64,000 nucleotides of DNA from positions 1-64,000 of the forward strand of contig NZ_PXYI01000005.1 of assembly GCF_003012735.1 (NCBI RefSeq), given 5' to 3'. A program made the position numbers and the translations under genes. The notes under the pieces are model-generated. The model was not told the DNA's origin. It ran no database searches and saw only the letters and a list, made by a program, of their open reading frames with translations. Shown in pieces: positions 26,752-34,907 of this stretch. This DNA is from Allosphingosinicella deserti (GTDB lineage Bacteria; Pseudomonadota; Alphaproteobacteria; Sphingomonadales; Sphingomonadaceae). How positions within the stretch are numbered: position 1 is the stretch's first letter; the number at the start of each line of letters is the position of its first letter.

Positions 26752-27537
26752 ATGACCCAGAGCGCCTTCTTCATCCCGCATGGCGGCGGCCCATGCTTCT
26801 TCATGGACGATCCCTCGGGGCAATGGACCGGCATGGCCGAATTCCTGCGGGCTCTGCCGCAGACCTTGCCGGCTCTGCCAACCGCGATCATCGTCGTGTC
26901 GGGCCATTGGGAGACGGAGGGCTTTGCCTTCACCGGCGCCGCGCAGCCGGGCCTGATCTACGATTATCACGGCTTCCCGCCGCATACCTACGCACTACGC
27001 TACGACGTCCCCGGTGCGCCGGAATTCGCCGCCCGGGCGGCCGGTCTGTTGCGCTCGGCCGGCCTTGAGGCGACCGTGGATTCGCAGCGCGGGCTCGATC
27101 ACGGCGTGTTCGTGCCGATGATGGTCGCCTTCCCTCAGGCCTCCATTCCGATGGTCGAAATGTCGGTAGATCGCCGCCTCGATCCGACGCTACACATCCA
27201 GGCCGGGCGGGCGCTTGCGGCGTTGCGCGACGAAGGGGTGCTGATTCTCGGGTCCGGCATGAGCTTCCACAACATGCGGGCTTACGGCGATCCGCGCTTC
27301 ACGGCGGCTTCCGAAGCGTTCGATGCCTGGCTCGCCGGCGCCGTGGCCCTGCCCGGCGACGCTCGTGCCGCGGCGCTCGCTGCCTGGGCCGAGGCGCCGG
27401 CCGGGCGCCTGTCCCACCCGCGGGAGGAGCATCTGCTTCCGCTGATGGTCGCGGCAGGAACCTCCGAGCGTCCCGGTGCCCGCGTCTATGGCGAACGGGT
27501 TCTCGAGACGGCGATCAGTGGCTTCCGCTTCGACTGA
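26752..27537 (+). CDS. DODA-type extradiol ring-cleavage dioxygenase (LigB family), 261 aa
   Basis: This LigB-superfamily enzyme uses one metal ion. His residues of the site are seen in FIPHGGGPC (near the start), VSGHWE (about 52) and LDHGVFVPMM, with a later SGMSFHNM. The length of 261 is typical of DODA/YgiD, which cleaves catechol-type rings such as DOPA in vitro. The natural substrate here is unknown. The start ATG 26752 has no strong ribosome site. It is convergent with the symporter gene, with a 2-base gap between stops. Confidence 0.9.
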   Translation: MTQSAFFIPHGGGPCFFMDDPSGQWTGMAEFLRALPQTLPALPTAIIVVSGHWETEGFAFTGAAQPGLIYDYHGFPPHTYALRYDVPGAPEFAARAAGLLRSAGLEATVDSQRGLDHGVFVPMMVAFPQASIPMVEMSVDRRLDPTLHIQAGRALAALRDEGVLILGSGMSFHNMRAYGDPRFTAASEAFDAWLAGAVALPGDARAAALAAWAEAPAGRLSHPREEHLLPLMVAAGTSERPGARVYGERVLETAISGFRFD

Positions 27538-27539
27538 GC

Positions 27540-29087
27540 TCAAGAGGGTCCGAGTTCCCGGTTGATGCCCCTTGCCGCGCAACAGGTCGCGAACGCGACC
27601 GCAGTGCCGAGACAGAGCTGGTACGGAAAGGCGAGTGCCTTCCAGCCCGCCGGGAGTCCGATCACGTCCACCACATAAGGCTGCATCAGCAGGATCGTCA
27701 CGAAGCCGGTGATCAGCGCTGCCACGACCGAGGCCGAAGATCCGCGCCGGGTGAACAAGGCGGTGAAGAACACGCCGAGCAGGCCGGAATAGGCGAACGA
27801 CATCACGGCCAGCGCGAAGGTCAGCAGCGGCGTGTCGGAATAATGCTGCCAATGATAGCAGAGCACGGACATCCCGAGCAGAGCGAACCCGAGCGCGACC
27901 ATCCCGAGCCGGCCGGCTGCCACGAAATGCGAGGCCGGCAAGTCCTGCCTCCTCGTGATCCAGGGCCGGTAGAAATCCTCGATCAGCACCGATGCCATCG
28001 AGATCAGGCCCGAATTGACCGCTGCGGCGGCAAGGATGCCGACGGCAACGAAGCCGCGCACGCCCGCAGGCAGTTCGGTCAGGATATAGTGCATGAAGAT
28101 GGTGATGGTCTCGCCTTCGAACTCGCCGGCGGCGACCGCGCTGCGCCCCATCAGATCGGGGCGGCCATAGAATATGTAGAGCAGCGAACCGATCGCCATG
28201 AACAGCAGCACCACCGGGATTGCCGACAGCACCGACAGATACAGGGCGCGACTGCCCTCGCGGGCGTCGCGGCAGGCGAGTAGACGCTGGGTGGTGTCCT
28301 GGTCGAGCCCCATGCTCGCGAAGAACAGCAGGGTGATGCCGGTGAGGGTCGCGACCACCGAAAAGGGCGCGCTCGCATCGAGCGACCAGTCGATCAGTCG
28401 AAGCTTGCTGCCGCCCTCCGCGGACGTTGTCAGGGCGGCGAGGATCTCGGCATTGCTGGCCGGGATCGCAGTCCGCAGCAGCGCCAGAACGACGAGCGCG
28501 GCACCGGTGTAGAGCAGGACCTGGACGAGATCGGTCCAGACGATCGATTCGAGCCCGCCCAGGAAGGTGAAGGCAAGACCGACGACGACCAGCGCCAGCG
28601 ACGCGAGGAAGATATTGCCGGCATCGACCTCGCCGAAAATGATCATCGCGACGGCGATCGCAGCCAGATACAGGCGGGCGCCGCTCGCAAGGATACGGCC
28701 GATCAGATACATGCCGGCCGCCGCCCGCATCGCTTTGGCATCGAAGCGGTGGCGCAGCAGTTCGTAGACGGTGGTGACGCGGAGCGCGTAGAGGCGCGGG
28801 ATCAGCCAGCGCGAGATAAGCCAGGCGGCAAGCAGCGGCCCCGCATAACTGGCCAGATAGGTGTAGTCGCCGCGGTAGGAATAATCGGGGGCGCCGAGGA
28901 AGGTCGCTGCCGATTGCGTGGTCGAGAGCACGGACACCGCCACCAGCCAGATCGGAACCCTGTGCCCGGCCAGGAAATAGTCGTCGGCGTCGCGTTGCCG
29001 GCGGGTCGAGAGCAGGCCGGCGAGGGCGAGCAGCAGCACGTAGCCGCCGACGATCGACCAATCGAGCGCGGTGAAGCCGCCGGTCAC
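27540..29087 (-). CDS. Sodium:solute symporter (SSS/SLC5 family), 515 aa
   Basis: The protein has around 13 hydrophobic segments. SSS signatures are present: DDYFLAGHRVPIWLVAVSVL followed by TQSAATFLGAPDYSY in TM1-2, and FLGGLESIVWTDLVQ in the middle. The start is GTG 29087, overlapping the LysR stop by four bases (GTGA); no ATG is available nearby. Co-transcription with LysR suggests that the regulator controls this importer. Substrate cannot be assigned; sugars, organic acids and nucleosides are all transported by relatives. Confidence 0.9.
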   Translation of the reverse strand: MTGGFTALDWSIVGGYVLLLALAGLLSTRRQRDADDYFLAGHRVPIWLVAVSVLSTTQSAATFLGAPDYSYRGDYTYLASYAGPLLAAWLISRWLIPRLYALRVTTVYELLRHRFDAKAMRAAAGMYLIGRILASGARLYLAAIAVAMIIFGEVDAGNIFLASLALVVVGLAFTFLGGLESIVWTDLVQVLLYTGAALVVLALLRTAIPASNAEILAALTTSAEGGSKLRLIDWSLDASAPFSVVATLTGITLLFFASMGLDQDTTQRLLACRDAREGSRALYLSVLSAIPVVLLFMAIGSLLYIFYGRPDLMGRSAVAAGEFEGETITIFMHYILTELPAGVRGFVAVGILAAAAVNSGLISMASVLIEDFYRPWITRRQDLPASHFVAAGRLGMVALGFALLGMSVLCYHWQHYSDTPLLTFALAVMSFAYSGLLGVFFTALFTRRGSSASVVAALITGFVTILLMQPYVVDVIGLPAGWKALAFPYQLCLGTAVAFATCCAARGINRELGPS

Positions 29088-29983
29088 ATCGAATCCCCTC
29101 GAACGTAAGCGAGCAGCCCGGCTACGAGCCGGTCGAAAACGATGCGGACGCGCGCCACCGATCGCAGATCCTCGTGCATCACGACCCAGCAATCCAGCGC
29201 GAAGTCGAACAGGTCCGGCAGGATTCGCACCAGAGCCGGATCGCGCTCGCCCAGTCGAACCTGGCAGATCCCGATGCCGAGCCCAGCCCGAATGGCCGCG
29301 AGCTGGACGAGATCGCTGTCGCTGCGCACGGCGAAGTCCTGAAGCCGGATCGGGAGCCCGGCCGTGCGCATCGCGCGCACCACGGCATTGTCCTGCTCGA
29401 CGCCGATCAGGCCGCGCGCCACCACCGCCTCGAAGCTTTCGGGCAAGTCTCGCACCAGGTTATGGCGGGCGAACAGGCCAAGCGCGATCGTGCCGATCTG
29501 CCGGGCGACGAGCGCTCCTTGGCTCGGCGGAACCATCCGGATGGCGATGTCGGCCTCCAGCCGAAGCAGATCCTCATTGCGGTTGCTGGCGGAGAGCTCG
29601 AGCGCGAGCGCCGGATGCGCAGTGCGGAGGGAGGCGAGAATTGATGGCAACACCTCGACACTGATCACCTCGCTCGCGGTGACTCGCACCGGCCCGGCGA
29701 TCGCCTGGTCGTCGGCTGCCGCGCGGGCAAAGGCGGCGGCGGCGAGCTCCATCGCTTCGGCATGGCTGCGCAGGCGCAATGCCGTCGCGGTCGGAATCAA
29801 GCCGCTTGGCGCGCGGGTGAATAGAGCGGTGCCGAGCTGCGCCTCGAGCTCCTCGATCCGGCGCCGCACGGTGGGATGGACGAGGCCGAGGCTGCGCGCG
29901 GCGGCGCTGAGACTGCCGGTGCGCAGCACGGCGAGGAAGTTACGATGCAGCTCCCAATCCGTGCTTCCGTTCGCGCTCATCAT
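29084..29983 (-). CDS. LysR family transcriptional regulator, 299 aa
   Basis: The winged HTH (about residues 10-67) reads NFLAVLRTGSLSAAARSLGLVHPTVRRRIEELEAQ in outline, followed by a linker helix and a two-lobed effector domain of about 200 residues (VRVTASEVISVEVLP, LGIGICQVRLGERDP). The length of 299 is standard. It lies upstream of and overlaps the symporter gene and is divergent from an SDR gene, so either side may be its target. Two consecutive ATGs mark the start and no clear ribosome site is seen. Confidence 0.93.
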   Translation of the reverse strand: MMSANGSTDWELHRNFLAVLRTGSLSAAARSLGLVHPTVRRRIEELEAQLGTALFTRAPSGLIPTATALRLRSHAEAMELAAAAFARAAADDQAIAGPVRVTASEVISVEVLPSILASLRTAHPALALELSASNRNEDLLRLEADIAIRMVPPSQGALVARQIGTIALGLFARHNLVRDLPESFEAVVARGLIGVEQDNAVVRAMRTAGLPIRLQDFAVRSDSDLVQLAAIRAGLGIGICQVRLGERDPALVRILPDLFDFALDCWVVMHEDLRSVARVRIVFDRLVAGLLAYVRGDSM

Positions 29984-30065
29984 TCTGTGTTAGGCTGCCT
30001 GGCACTCCATGGCAATTTTCATCATGGTCGTCGGCGTCCATCTCTCCTTCAGAAGGAGAACGGAC

Positions 30066-31016
30066 ATGGACGAATCGAAAGTGGCTCTGGTCGTGGGCGC
30101 CCGCGGGGGCATCGGCAGCGAAACCGCGCGTGCACTGGCCCGCCACGGCTGGCGGGTGCGCGCCCTTGCCCGCCGCGCAGGCACGGATGCGGCATTCGAT
30201 TGGATCGAAGGCGATGCGATGGAGGGTGCCTCGATCGTTCGCGCCGCCGATGGGGCACAGATCATCGTCCATGCCGTCAACCCGCCAGGCTATCGCGGCT
30301 GGGCAAGGCTGGTCCTGCCGATGATCGACAACACGATCGCCGCTGCGCGTGCTTCGGGCGCCCGCATCCTGCTGCCGGGAACGATCTACAATTACGGGCC
30401 CGACGCCTGGCCGGTGCTCCGGCCGGAGTCGCCGCAGCACCCTGCCACGCGCAAGGGGGCGATCCGGGTCTCGCTGGAGCGGCGACTGGAGCTTGCGGCG
30501 GCCGATGGGGTGCGCTCGGCGATCCTGCGCGCCGGTGACTTTTTCGGTGCCGATGCCGGCAACAGCTGGTTCTCGCAGGCGCTGGTGACGCCGGGCCGGC
30601 CGGCACGTGCAATCGGCTATCCCGGCCGCCGCGGCATCGGTCATGCCTGGGCCTATCTTCCGGACGTCGCCGAGACATTCGCTCGGATCGCCGCGATCGA
30701 GGCGACGCTTCCGGCCTTTGCGCGCTTCCATCTTGAGGGCCACTGGGATCCGGACGGCACCAGGATGGTGGGAACCATCGCCGCTGCGCTCGGCCGACCG
30801 GACCTCCGCGTGAAGCCATTCCCATGGTTGCTGCTTCGGCTCGCGGCCCCGTTCAACGAGACGATGCGCGAACTCATCGAGATGCGCGCATACTGGGAGC
30901 ATCCGGTTCGTCTCGACAACACGGCGCTGATCCAGGCGCTCGGCGCCGAGCCGCGGACCCCGCTCGCCGACGCGGTGCGAGCGACGTTGGCAGGATTGGA
31001 CGTGCGCCCCGCCTGA
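30066..31016 (+). CDS. NAD(P)-binding SDR/epimerase-like protein, 316 aa
   Basis: An extended-SDR Rossmann start, VALVVGARGGIGSETARAL (residues 6-24), is followed by HAVNPPGYRGW and a tail like that of NmrA/epimerase proteins (IYNYGPDAWPVLRPESPQHP). The catalytic YxxxK of classical SDRs is not evident; PATRKGAIR replaces it. ATG 30066 is preceded by AAGGAG. It is divergent from the lysR gene and could be LysR-regulated. Substrate unknown. Confidence 0.85.
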   Translation: MDESKVALVVGARGGIGSETARALARHGWRVRALARRAGTDAAFDWIEGDAMEGASIVRAADGAQIIVHAVNPPGYRGWARLVLPMIDNTIAAARASGARILLPGTIYNYGPDAWPVLRPESPQHPATRKGAIRVSLERRLELAAADGVRSAILRAGDFFGADAGNSWFSQALVTPGRPARAIGYPGRRGIGHAWAYLPDVAETFARIAAIEATLPAFARFHLEGHWDPDGTRMVGTIAAALGRPDLRVKPFPWLLLRLAAPFNETMRELIEMRAYWEHPVRLDNTALIQALGAEPRTPLADAVRATLAGLDVRPA

Positions 31017-31058
31017 TCGCCGCTTGCGCCTGCGCTGCGCCGATGCTCTCGTGGCGCG

Positions 31059-31751
31059 ATGCTGGTGCCCCTGATCCTGCTTCCGGGCCTGCTGTGCGAT
31101 GCGACCTTGTGGCGCGCGCAGGTCCGCGACCTTGCCGATGTCGCTGCGGCGATCGTCCCGGATCTTGCTCTGGACGACAGCATCGAGGCGATGGCCGCCC
31201 GGGTTCTCGCCGCCGCGCCGCCGGTCTTCTCGCTCGCCGGCCTGTCGATGGGCGGCTACGTCGCCTTCGAGATCCTGCGCCAGGCGCCGGAGCGGGTCAA
31301 GCGGCGGGCCTTGTTCTCGACCAGCGCGGCGGCGGACGATCCGGCGCGCATCGAAGCACGGCGGCGCGGCATCGAATCGCTGAAGCTCGGGCGGTTCGCG
31401 GGGGTCACGTCATGCCTGCTGCCGCAGCTCATCCACCCGAGCCGGATCGGCACCGAAATCGGTGAGAGGGTGAAGGCGATGGCCAAGCGCGTCGGCGGCG
31501 AAGCCTTCCTCCGCCAGCAGCAGGCAATCCTCGATCGGCCGGACAGCCGTCCCGGGCTGCCGGCGATCCGCGTGCCGACGATCGTTGCCGTCGGCGACGC
31601 CGATCTGCTGACGCCGCCCGGTCACTCTCGCGAAATTCACGCTGCGATTGCGGGGTCGACCTTCCACCTGTTCACCCAATGCGGCCATTTGCCCGCGCTT
31701 GAAGCACCGGAGGAAACAAGCGCTTTGCTGCGCGCATGGCTCCTTCGCTGA
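31059..31751 (+). CDS. Alpha/beta hydrolase, 230 aa
   Basis: A compact alpha/beta hydrolase. LILLPGLLCDATLW forms the oxyanion region, the nucleophile elbow is GLSMGG with Ser63, the acid lies in VGDADLLTPP, and the His in QCGHLPALE. The lid region is short. It begins 42 bp after the SDR gene on the same strand, so cotranscription is likely. The substrate (ester, lactone or thioester) is not deducible. Confidence 0.9.
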   Translation: MLVPLILLPGLLCDATLWRAQVRDLADVAAAIVPDLALDDSIEAMAARVLAAAPPVFSLAGLSMGGYVAFEILRQAPERVKRRALFSTSAAADDPARIEARRRGIESLKLGRFAGVTSCLLPQLIHPSRIGTEIGERVKAMAKRVGGEAFLRQQQAILDRPDSRPGLPAIRVPTIVAVGDADLLTPPGHSREIHAAIAGSTFHLFTQCGHLPALEAPEETSALLRAWLLR

Positions 31752-31762
31752 GCTTTCGCGCG

Positions 31763-31894
31763 TCAGCGGAACACGTCTTCGACACCCTGCTCCGATATTT
31801 GCTCAGCCCCCTTTGCGGCTGCGGTGGGACAGCAAGCGGGCAAAACCGACGAGACTACCGCTGCGCCGACCAGGAACCCCATCCAAAAGGCCAT
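31763..31894 (-). CDS. Small membrane or secreted protein, 43 aa
   Basis: On the minus strand GGGAGG lies 6 bases before ATG 31894. The product starts MAFWMGFLVGAAVVSSVLPACC, a hydrophobic segment with two adjacent Cys, and ends in a polar tail (AEQISEQGVEDVFR). It may be a single-span membrane protein or an exported peptide. It fills most of the otherwise empty stretch between the hydrolase (stop 31751) and the ester hydrolase (start 32057). The rest of that gap shows no further feature. No family recognised. Confidence 0.6.
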   Translation of the reverse strand: MAFWMGFLVGAAVVSSVLPACCPTAAAKGAEQISEQGVEDVFR

Positions 31895-32056
31895 CTGCGC
31901 CTCCCAGGCGACGCCGCATCAGCACGACGTGATGCAACTGGGAGAGTCTGGAAAGCTGGGGGTATGCGCTGGATTGGTGGAGCTCCGGCGGCCTCCAGGT
32001 TGCGCGGCGCAACCCACCCCGCCTAGGCTGCCGCATCCTCTCTTGCGGAGCCCCCG

Positions 32057-33988
32057 ATGACTTTGAAGCTGGTCCTGCTTGCCTCCCTTGCGCTCACCAC
32101 CGCAACCGCTTCCGCGCAGGACGCCGGCTCGGCTCCGGTGGGCGGGGATATCCCCGCCAAGTTTACGCCGCCGACCGAGAATCGCGATTATGTGAAGCGC
32201 GAAGTGATGATCCCGATGCGCGACGGGACGAAGTTATTCACTGTCATCGTCTTCCCCAAGGGGCTCACCGGCGCGCCGATCGTGCTCACCCGCACGCCCT
32301 ACAATGCCGCAGGCCGCGCCAAGCGGATGGACAGTCCCAGCATCCTCTCCACCCTGCCGCTGGCCGACGAGATGTTCGTCAAGGCGGGCTACATCCGGGT
32401 CTATCAGGATATCCGGGGCAAATATGGCTCGGAGGGTGACTATGTCGTCACTCGGCCGGTGATCGGGCCCCTCAACACGACGGAGGTGGATCATGTCACC
32501 GACGCCTGGGACACGATCGAGTGGCTGGTCAACAAGGCCAATTTGCCGGAGTCGAACGGCCGCGTCGGCATGATCGGCTCCTCCTACGAGGGGTTCACGG
32601 TAGTGAACGCGCTGCTCAAGCCGCATCCGGCTCTCAAGGTCGCCGCACCGGAAAGCCCGATGATCGACGGCTGGATGGGCGACGACTGGTTCCATTACGG
32701 CGCCTTCCGGCTCGCCAACATCGCCTGGCTTGGCGCGCAGACCGGCTACAAGGGTGAAGGCAAGGCACCGCCGACGGGCGGTTATGACGATTACGACAAT
32801 TTCCGCCGGATCGGCTCGGCCGGTGCCTGGGCGAAAAAGTCCGGCTACGATCAGCTGCCCTTTTGGCAGCGCATGGTCGACCATCCGTCCTACGACGCCT
32901 TCTGGCAGGGTCAGGCGCTCGACAAGCTGGTCGCCGCCAATCCCTCCGACGTGCCGACCCTGTGGGAGCAGGGCCTCTGGGATCAGGAGGACATGTACGG
33001 CGCGATCATCACCTGGGAGGCCCTCAAGGCCAAGGGCAAGACCGGCAACAACTTCCTCGTCATGGGCCCGTGGCGGCACAGCCAGGTCAATCGCGACGGC
33101 CGCTCCCTCGGGGTGTTTCAATGGGAAGGCGATACCGCTGCCCAGTTTCGCGAGCAGATGGTGCTGCCCTTCTTCAACCAGTATCTGAAGGACGGTCCGC
33201 CCGCGCCGATGCCGGCGGCGACGATCTACAATACCGGCGAGAACAAGTGGGATCGCCTGAGCACCTGGCCGCTCGCCTGCGAGCAGGGATGTCAGGCGCC
33301 GCTCAAGCCGATCTACCTTCAGGCGGACGGCGCCCTCGGCTTCGACAAGGCCAAAGCGGGCGAGGACAGCTACGTCTCCGATCCGGCCAAGCCGGTTCCG
33401 CATCTGCCGCGGCCGGTGAATTTCGGAGACGGGCGCTGGGGCGAATATCTGGTCGCCGACCAGCGCTTCGCCGACGGCCGCCCCGACGTGATGACCTACC
33501 AGACCGAGGTGCTGACCGCGCCGGTCCGAGTCTCCGGGGCGCCGATCGCGGAGTTGTTCGCCAAGACCAGCGGCACCGACGGCGATTTCGTCGTCAAGGT
33601 GATCGACGTCTATCCGGACGAGGTCGCGACCGACCCGAAGATGGGCGGATACCAGCTGCCGATCAGCCTCGACATCTTCCGCGGGCGCTATCGCGACAGC
33701 TTCGAGAAACCGAGCCCGATCCCGGCCGGCAAGGTCCAGCGCTATCGCTTCCGGCTCCCGACGGTGAACCATGTCTTCCAGCCCGGCCACCGGATCATGA
33801 TCCAGGTGCAGTCGACCCTGTTCCCGGTCTACGACCGCAGCCCGCAAAGCTATGTGCCAAACATCTTCCTCGCCAAACAGGAGGACTACCGCAAGGCGAC
33901 GATCACCCTCGCACGGGGCGGCAGCGCGGCAAGCGCGATCTGGCTGCCGGTGGTCCCCGTCGATCAGAGCGCGGCGATGGTGAAGTAG
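32057..33988 (+). CDS. Alpha-amino-acid ester hydrolase (CocE/NonD family), 643 aa
   Basis: A signal peptide (ATASA-QD, cleaved near residue 20) implies a periplasmic enzyme. The catalytic Ser176 is in GSSYEGF, the Asp in the LWDQED region, and the His in GPWRHSQ. APESPMIDGWMGDDWFHYGA is diagnostic of the ampicillin-acylase-like subgroup that hydrolyses alpha-amino-acid esters and some beta-lactam amides; the jelly-roll C-terminal domain follows (FRLPTVNHVFQPGHRIMIQ). It is convergent with a TonB-receptor operon, which may import related substrates; that link is inferred from proximity alone. Confidence 0.92.
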   Translation: MTLKLVLLASLALTTATASAQDAGSAPVGGDIPAKFTPPTENRDYVKREVMIPMRDGTKLFTVIVFPKGLTGAPIVLTRTPYNAAGRAKRMDSPSILSTLPLADEMFVKAGYIRVYQDIRGKYGSEGDYVVTRPVIGPLNTTEVDHVTDAWDTIEWLVNKANLPESNGRVGMIGSSYEGFTVVNALLKPHPALKVAAPESPMIDGWMGDDWFHYGAFRLANIAWLGAQTGYKGEGKAPPTGGYDDYDNFRRIGSAGAWAKKSGYDQLPFWQRMVDHPSYDAFWQGQALDKLVAANPSDVPTLWEQGLWDQEDMYGAIITWEALKAKGKTGNNFLVMGPWRHSQVNRDGRSLGVFQWEGDTAAQFREQMVLPFFNQYLKDGPPAPMPAATIYNTGENKWDRLSTWPLACEQGCQAPLKPIYLQADGALGFDKAKAGEDSYVSDPAKPVPHLPRPVNFGDGRWGEYLVADQRFADGRPDVMTYQTEVLTAPVRVSGAPIAELFAKTSGTDGDFVVKVIDVYPDEVATDPKMGGYQLPISLDIFRGRYRDSFEKPSPIPAGKVQRYRFRLPTVNHVFQPGHRIMIQVQSTLFPVYDRSPQSYVPNIFLAKQEDYRKATITLARGGSAASAIWLPVVPVDQSAAMVK

Positions 33989-34021
33989 GAGGGTAGGGCA
34001 TCGGTCATCCTGGCGCCGACG

Positions 34022-34108
34022 CCCGTTCGCCGAGCCTGTCGAAGCCCAGTCCTTCTCCCTCCTTGCCCAAGATCAAGGAGAAGGCTTCGACACGCTCAGC
34101 CCGAACGG
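34022..34108. repeat. Palindromic intergenic repeat (REP-like), copy 1
   Basis: GAGCCTGTCGAAGCC (34032-34046) and GGCTTCGACACGCTC (34083-34097) pair at 14 of 15 positions; outer arms CCGTTCG (34023-34029) and CGAACGG (34102-34108) are exact. The inner part also pairs (CTTCTCC, CCTTG with CAAGG, GGAGAAGG). Read on the minus strand it matches copy 2 at 42571-42651 (GGGCTGAGC, GTCGAAGCCTTCTCCTT). It lies between two convergent genes. Confidence 0.8.
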
Positions 34109-34127
34109 TGTCGTGGATGTCCGACCC

Positions 34128-34907
34128 TCACTCTCGACCGTCGACGCGGCTTGCTACCAATTCCTTGCGGCCGCGGTCCAGCGACCACAGCAGGGTCGGA
34201 TCCGACCGATCCCACTGGATCGCCTGGCCTGGCGTCGGGATCGGGATCGTCGCGACATGTTCGAGCCGAGAGCCCGCCTCGGGCAGCCGCAGGACGTATA
34301 TTTCGGGGCGATCGTGGCCGGTGACGTAGAGCAGGCCGTCCTTGCCCCATGCCCCGCCCGATGAACTATAGGGGGCGAACCGTTCCAGCACGCTTTTCGG
34401 GAACAGCCAGGCGCCCTGTTCGACGAAATGCCGGTCGAAGCGAACGAGGGTGGTCGCGCGATGGTCGCGGCCCGTGTCGGCGCCCTTGTTGCCGTAATTG
34501 GCGAAGCACGCCCACCAGCTGCCGTCATGCCATTCCAGCCAGGTGAGCGAGCCGCGGCCCGGGCCGAGACTGCGGCTGCGGACATGTTCGAGGCTGGCGA
34601 GATCGAACCATTCGACCGAGCTCGCCATCGGCACGTCGGGATAGTTGGACGCGGCGCACACCAGTGCCCTTGCCGCGATCGTGCAGCTGTTCATGTGGAT
34701 GAACTGGGCTGGATCGCCGCGCCACTGGGCGACGCGCTTGCCGGTGCGCCGATCATATTTGCCGATCTCGGAATTGGCGATGGCATAGACATGGCGCGCA
34801 TCCGCGGCGACGCCCTGGCGTGCCTCCTCGGCCGCGATCCGCGATACTTCCTGCGCCGGCGGCAACATCGCGGGCGCCAGCAGCAGCGCGGTGAACATTG
34901 CCAGCAT
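34128..34907 (-). CDS. Secreted protein of unknown function, 259 aa
   Basis: An N-terminal signal (LAMFTALLLAPAMLPPAQE) precedes a repetitive beta-rich sequence with WD/NHL-like strands (VYAIANSEIGKYDRRTGK, LLYVTGHDRPEIYVLRLPE, TLLWSLDRGRKELVASR), suggesting a propeller. It resembles proteins sometimes labelled cycloisomerase in genomes, but no catalytic motif supports that name. The ATG shares its A with the stop of the TonB receptor upstream (TGATG), so the two are coupled and may act on the same ligand. Confidence 0.8.
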   Translation of the reverse strand: MLAMFTALLLAPAMLPPAQEVSRIAAEEARQGVAADARHVYAIANSEIGKYDRRTGKRVAQWRGDPAQFIHMNSCTIAARALVCAASNYPDVPMASSVEWFDLASLEHVRSRSLGPGRGSLTWLEWHDGSWWACFANYGNKGADTGRDHRATTLVRFDRHFVEQGAWLFPKSVLERFAPYSSSGGAWGKDGLLYVTGHDRPEIYVLRLPEAGSRLEHVATIPIPTPGQAIQWDRSDPTLLWSLDRGRKELVASRVDGRE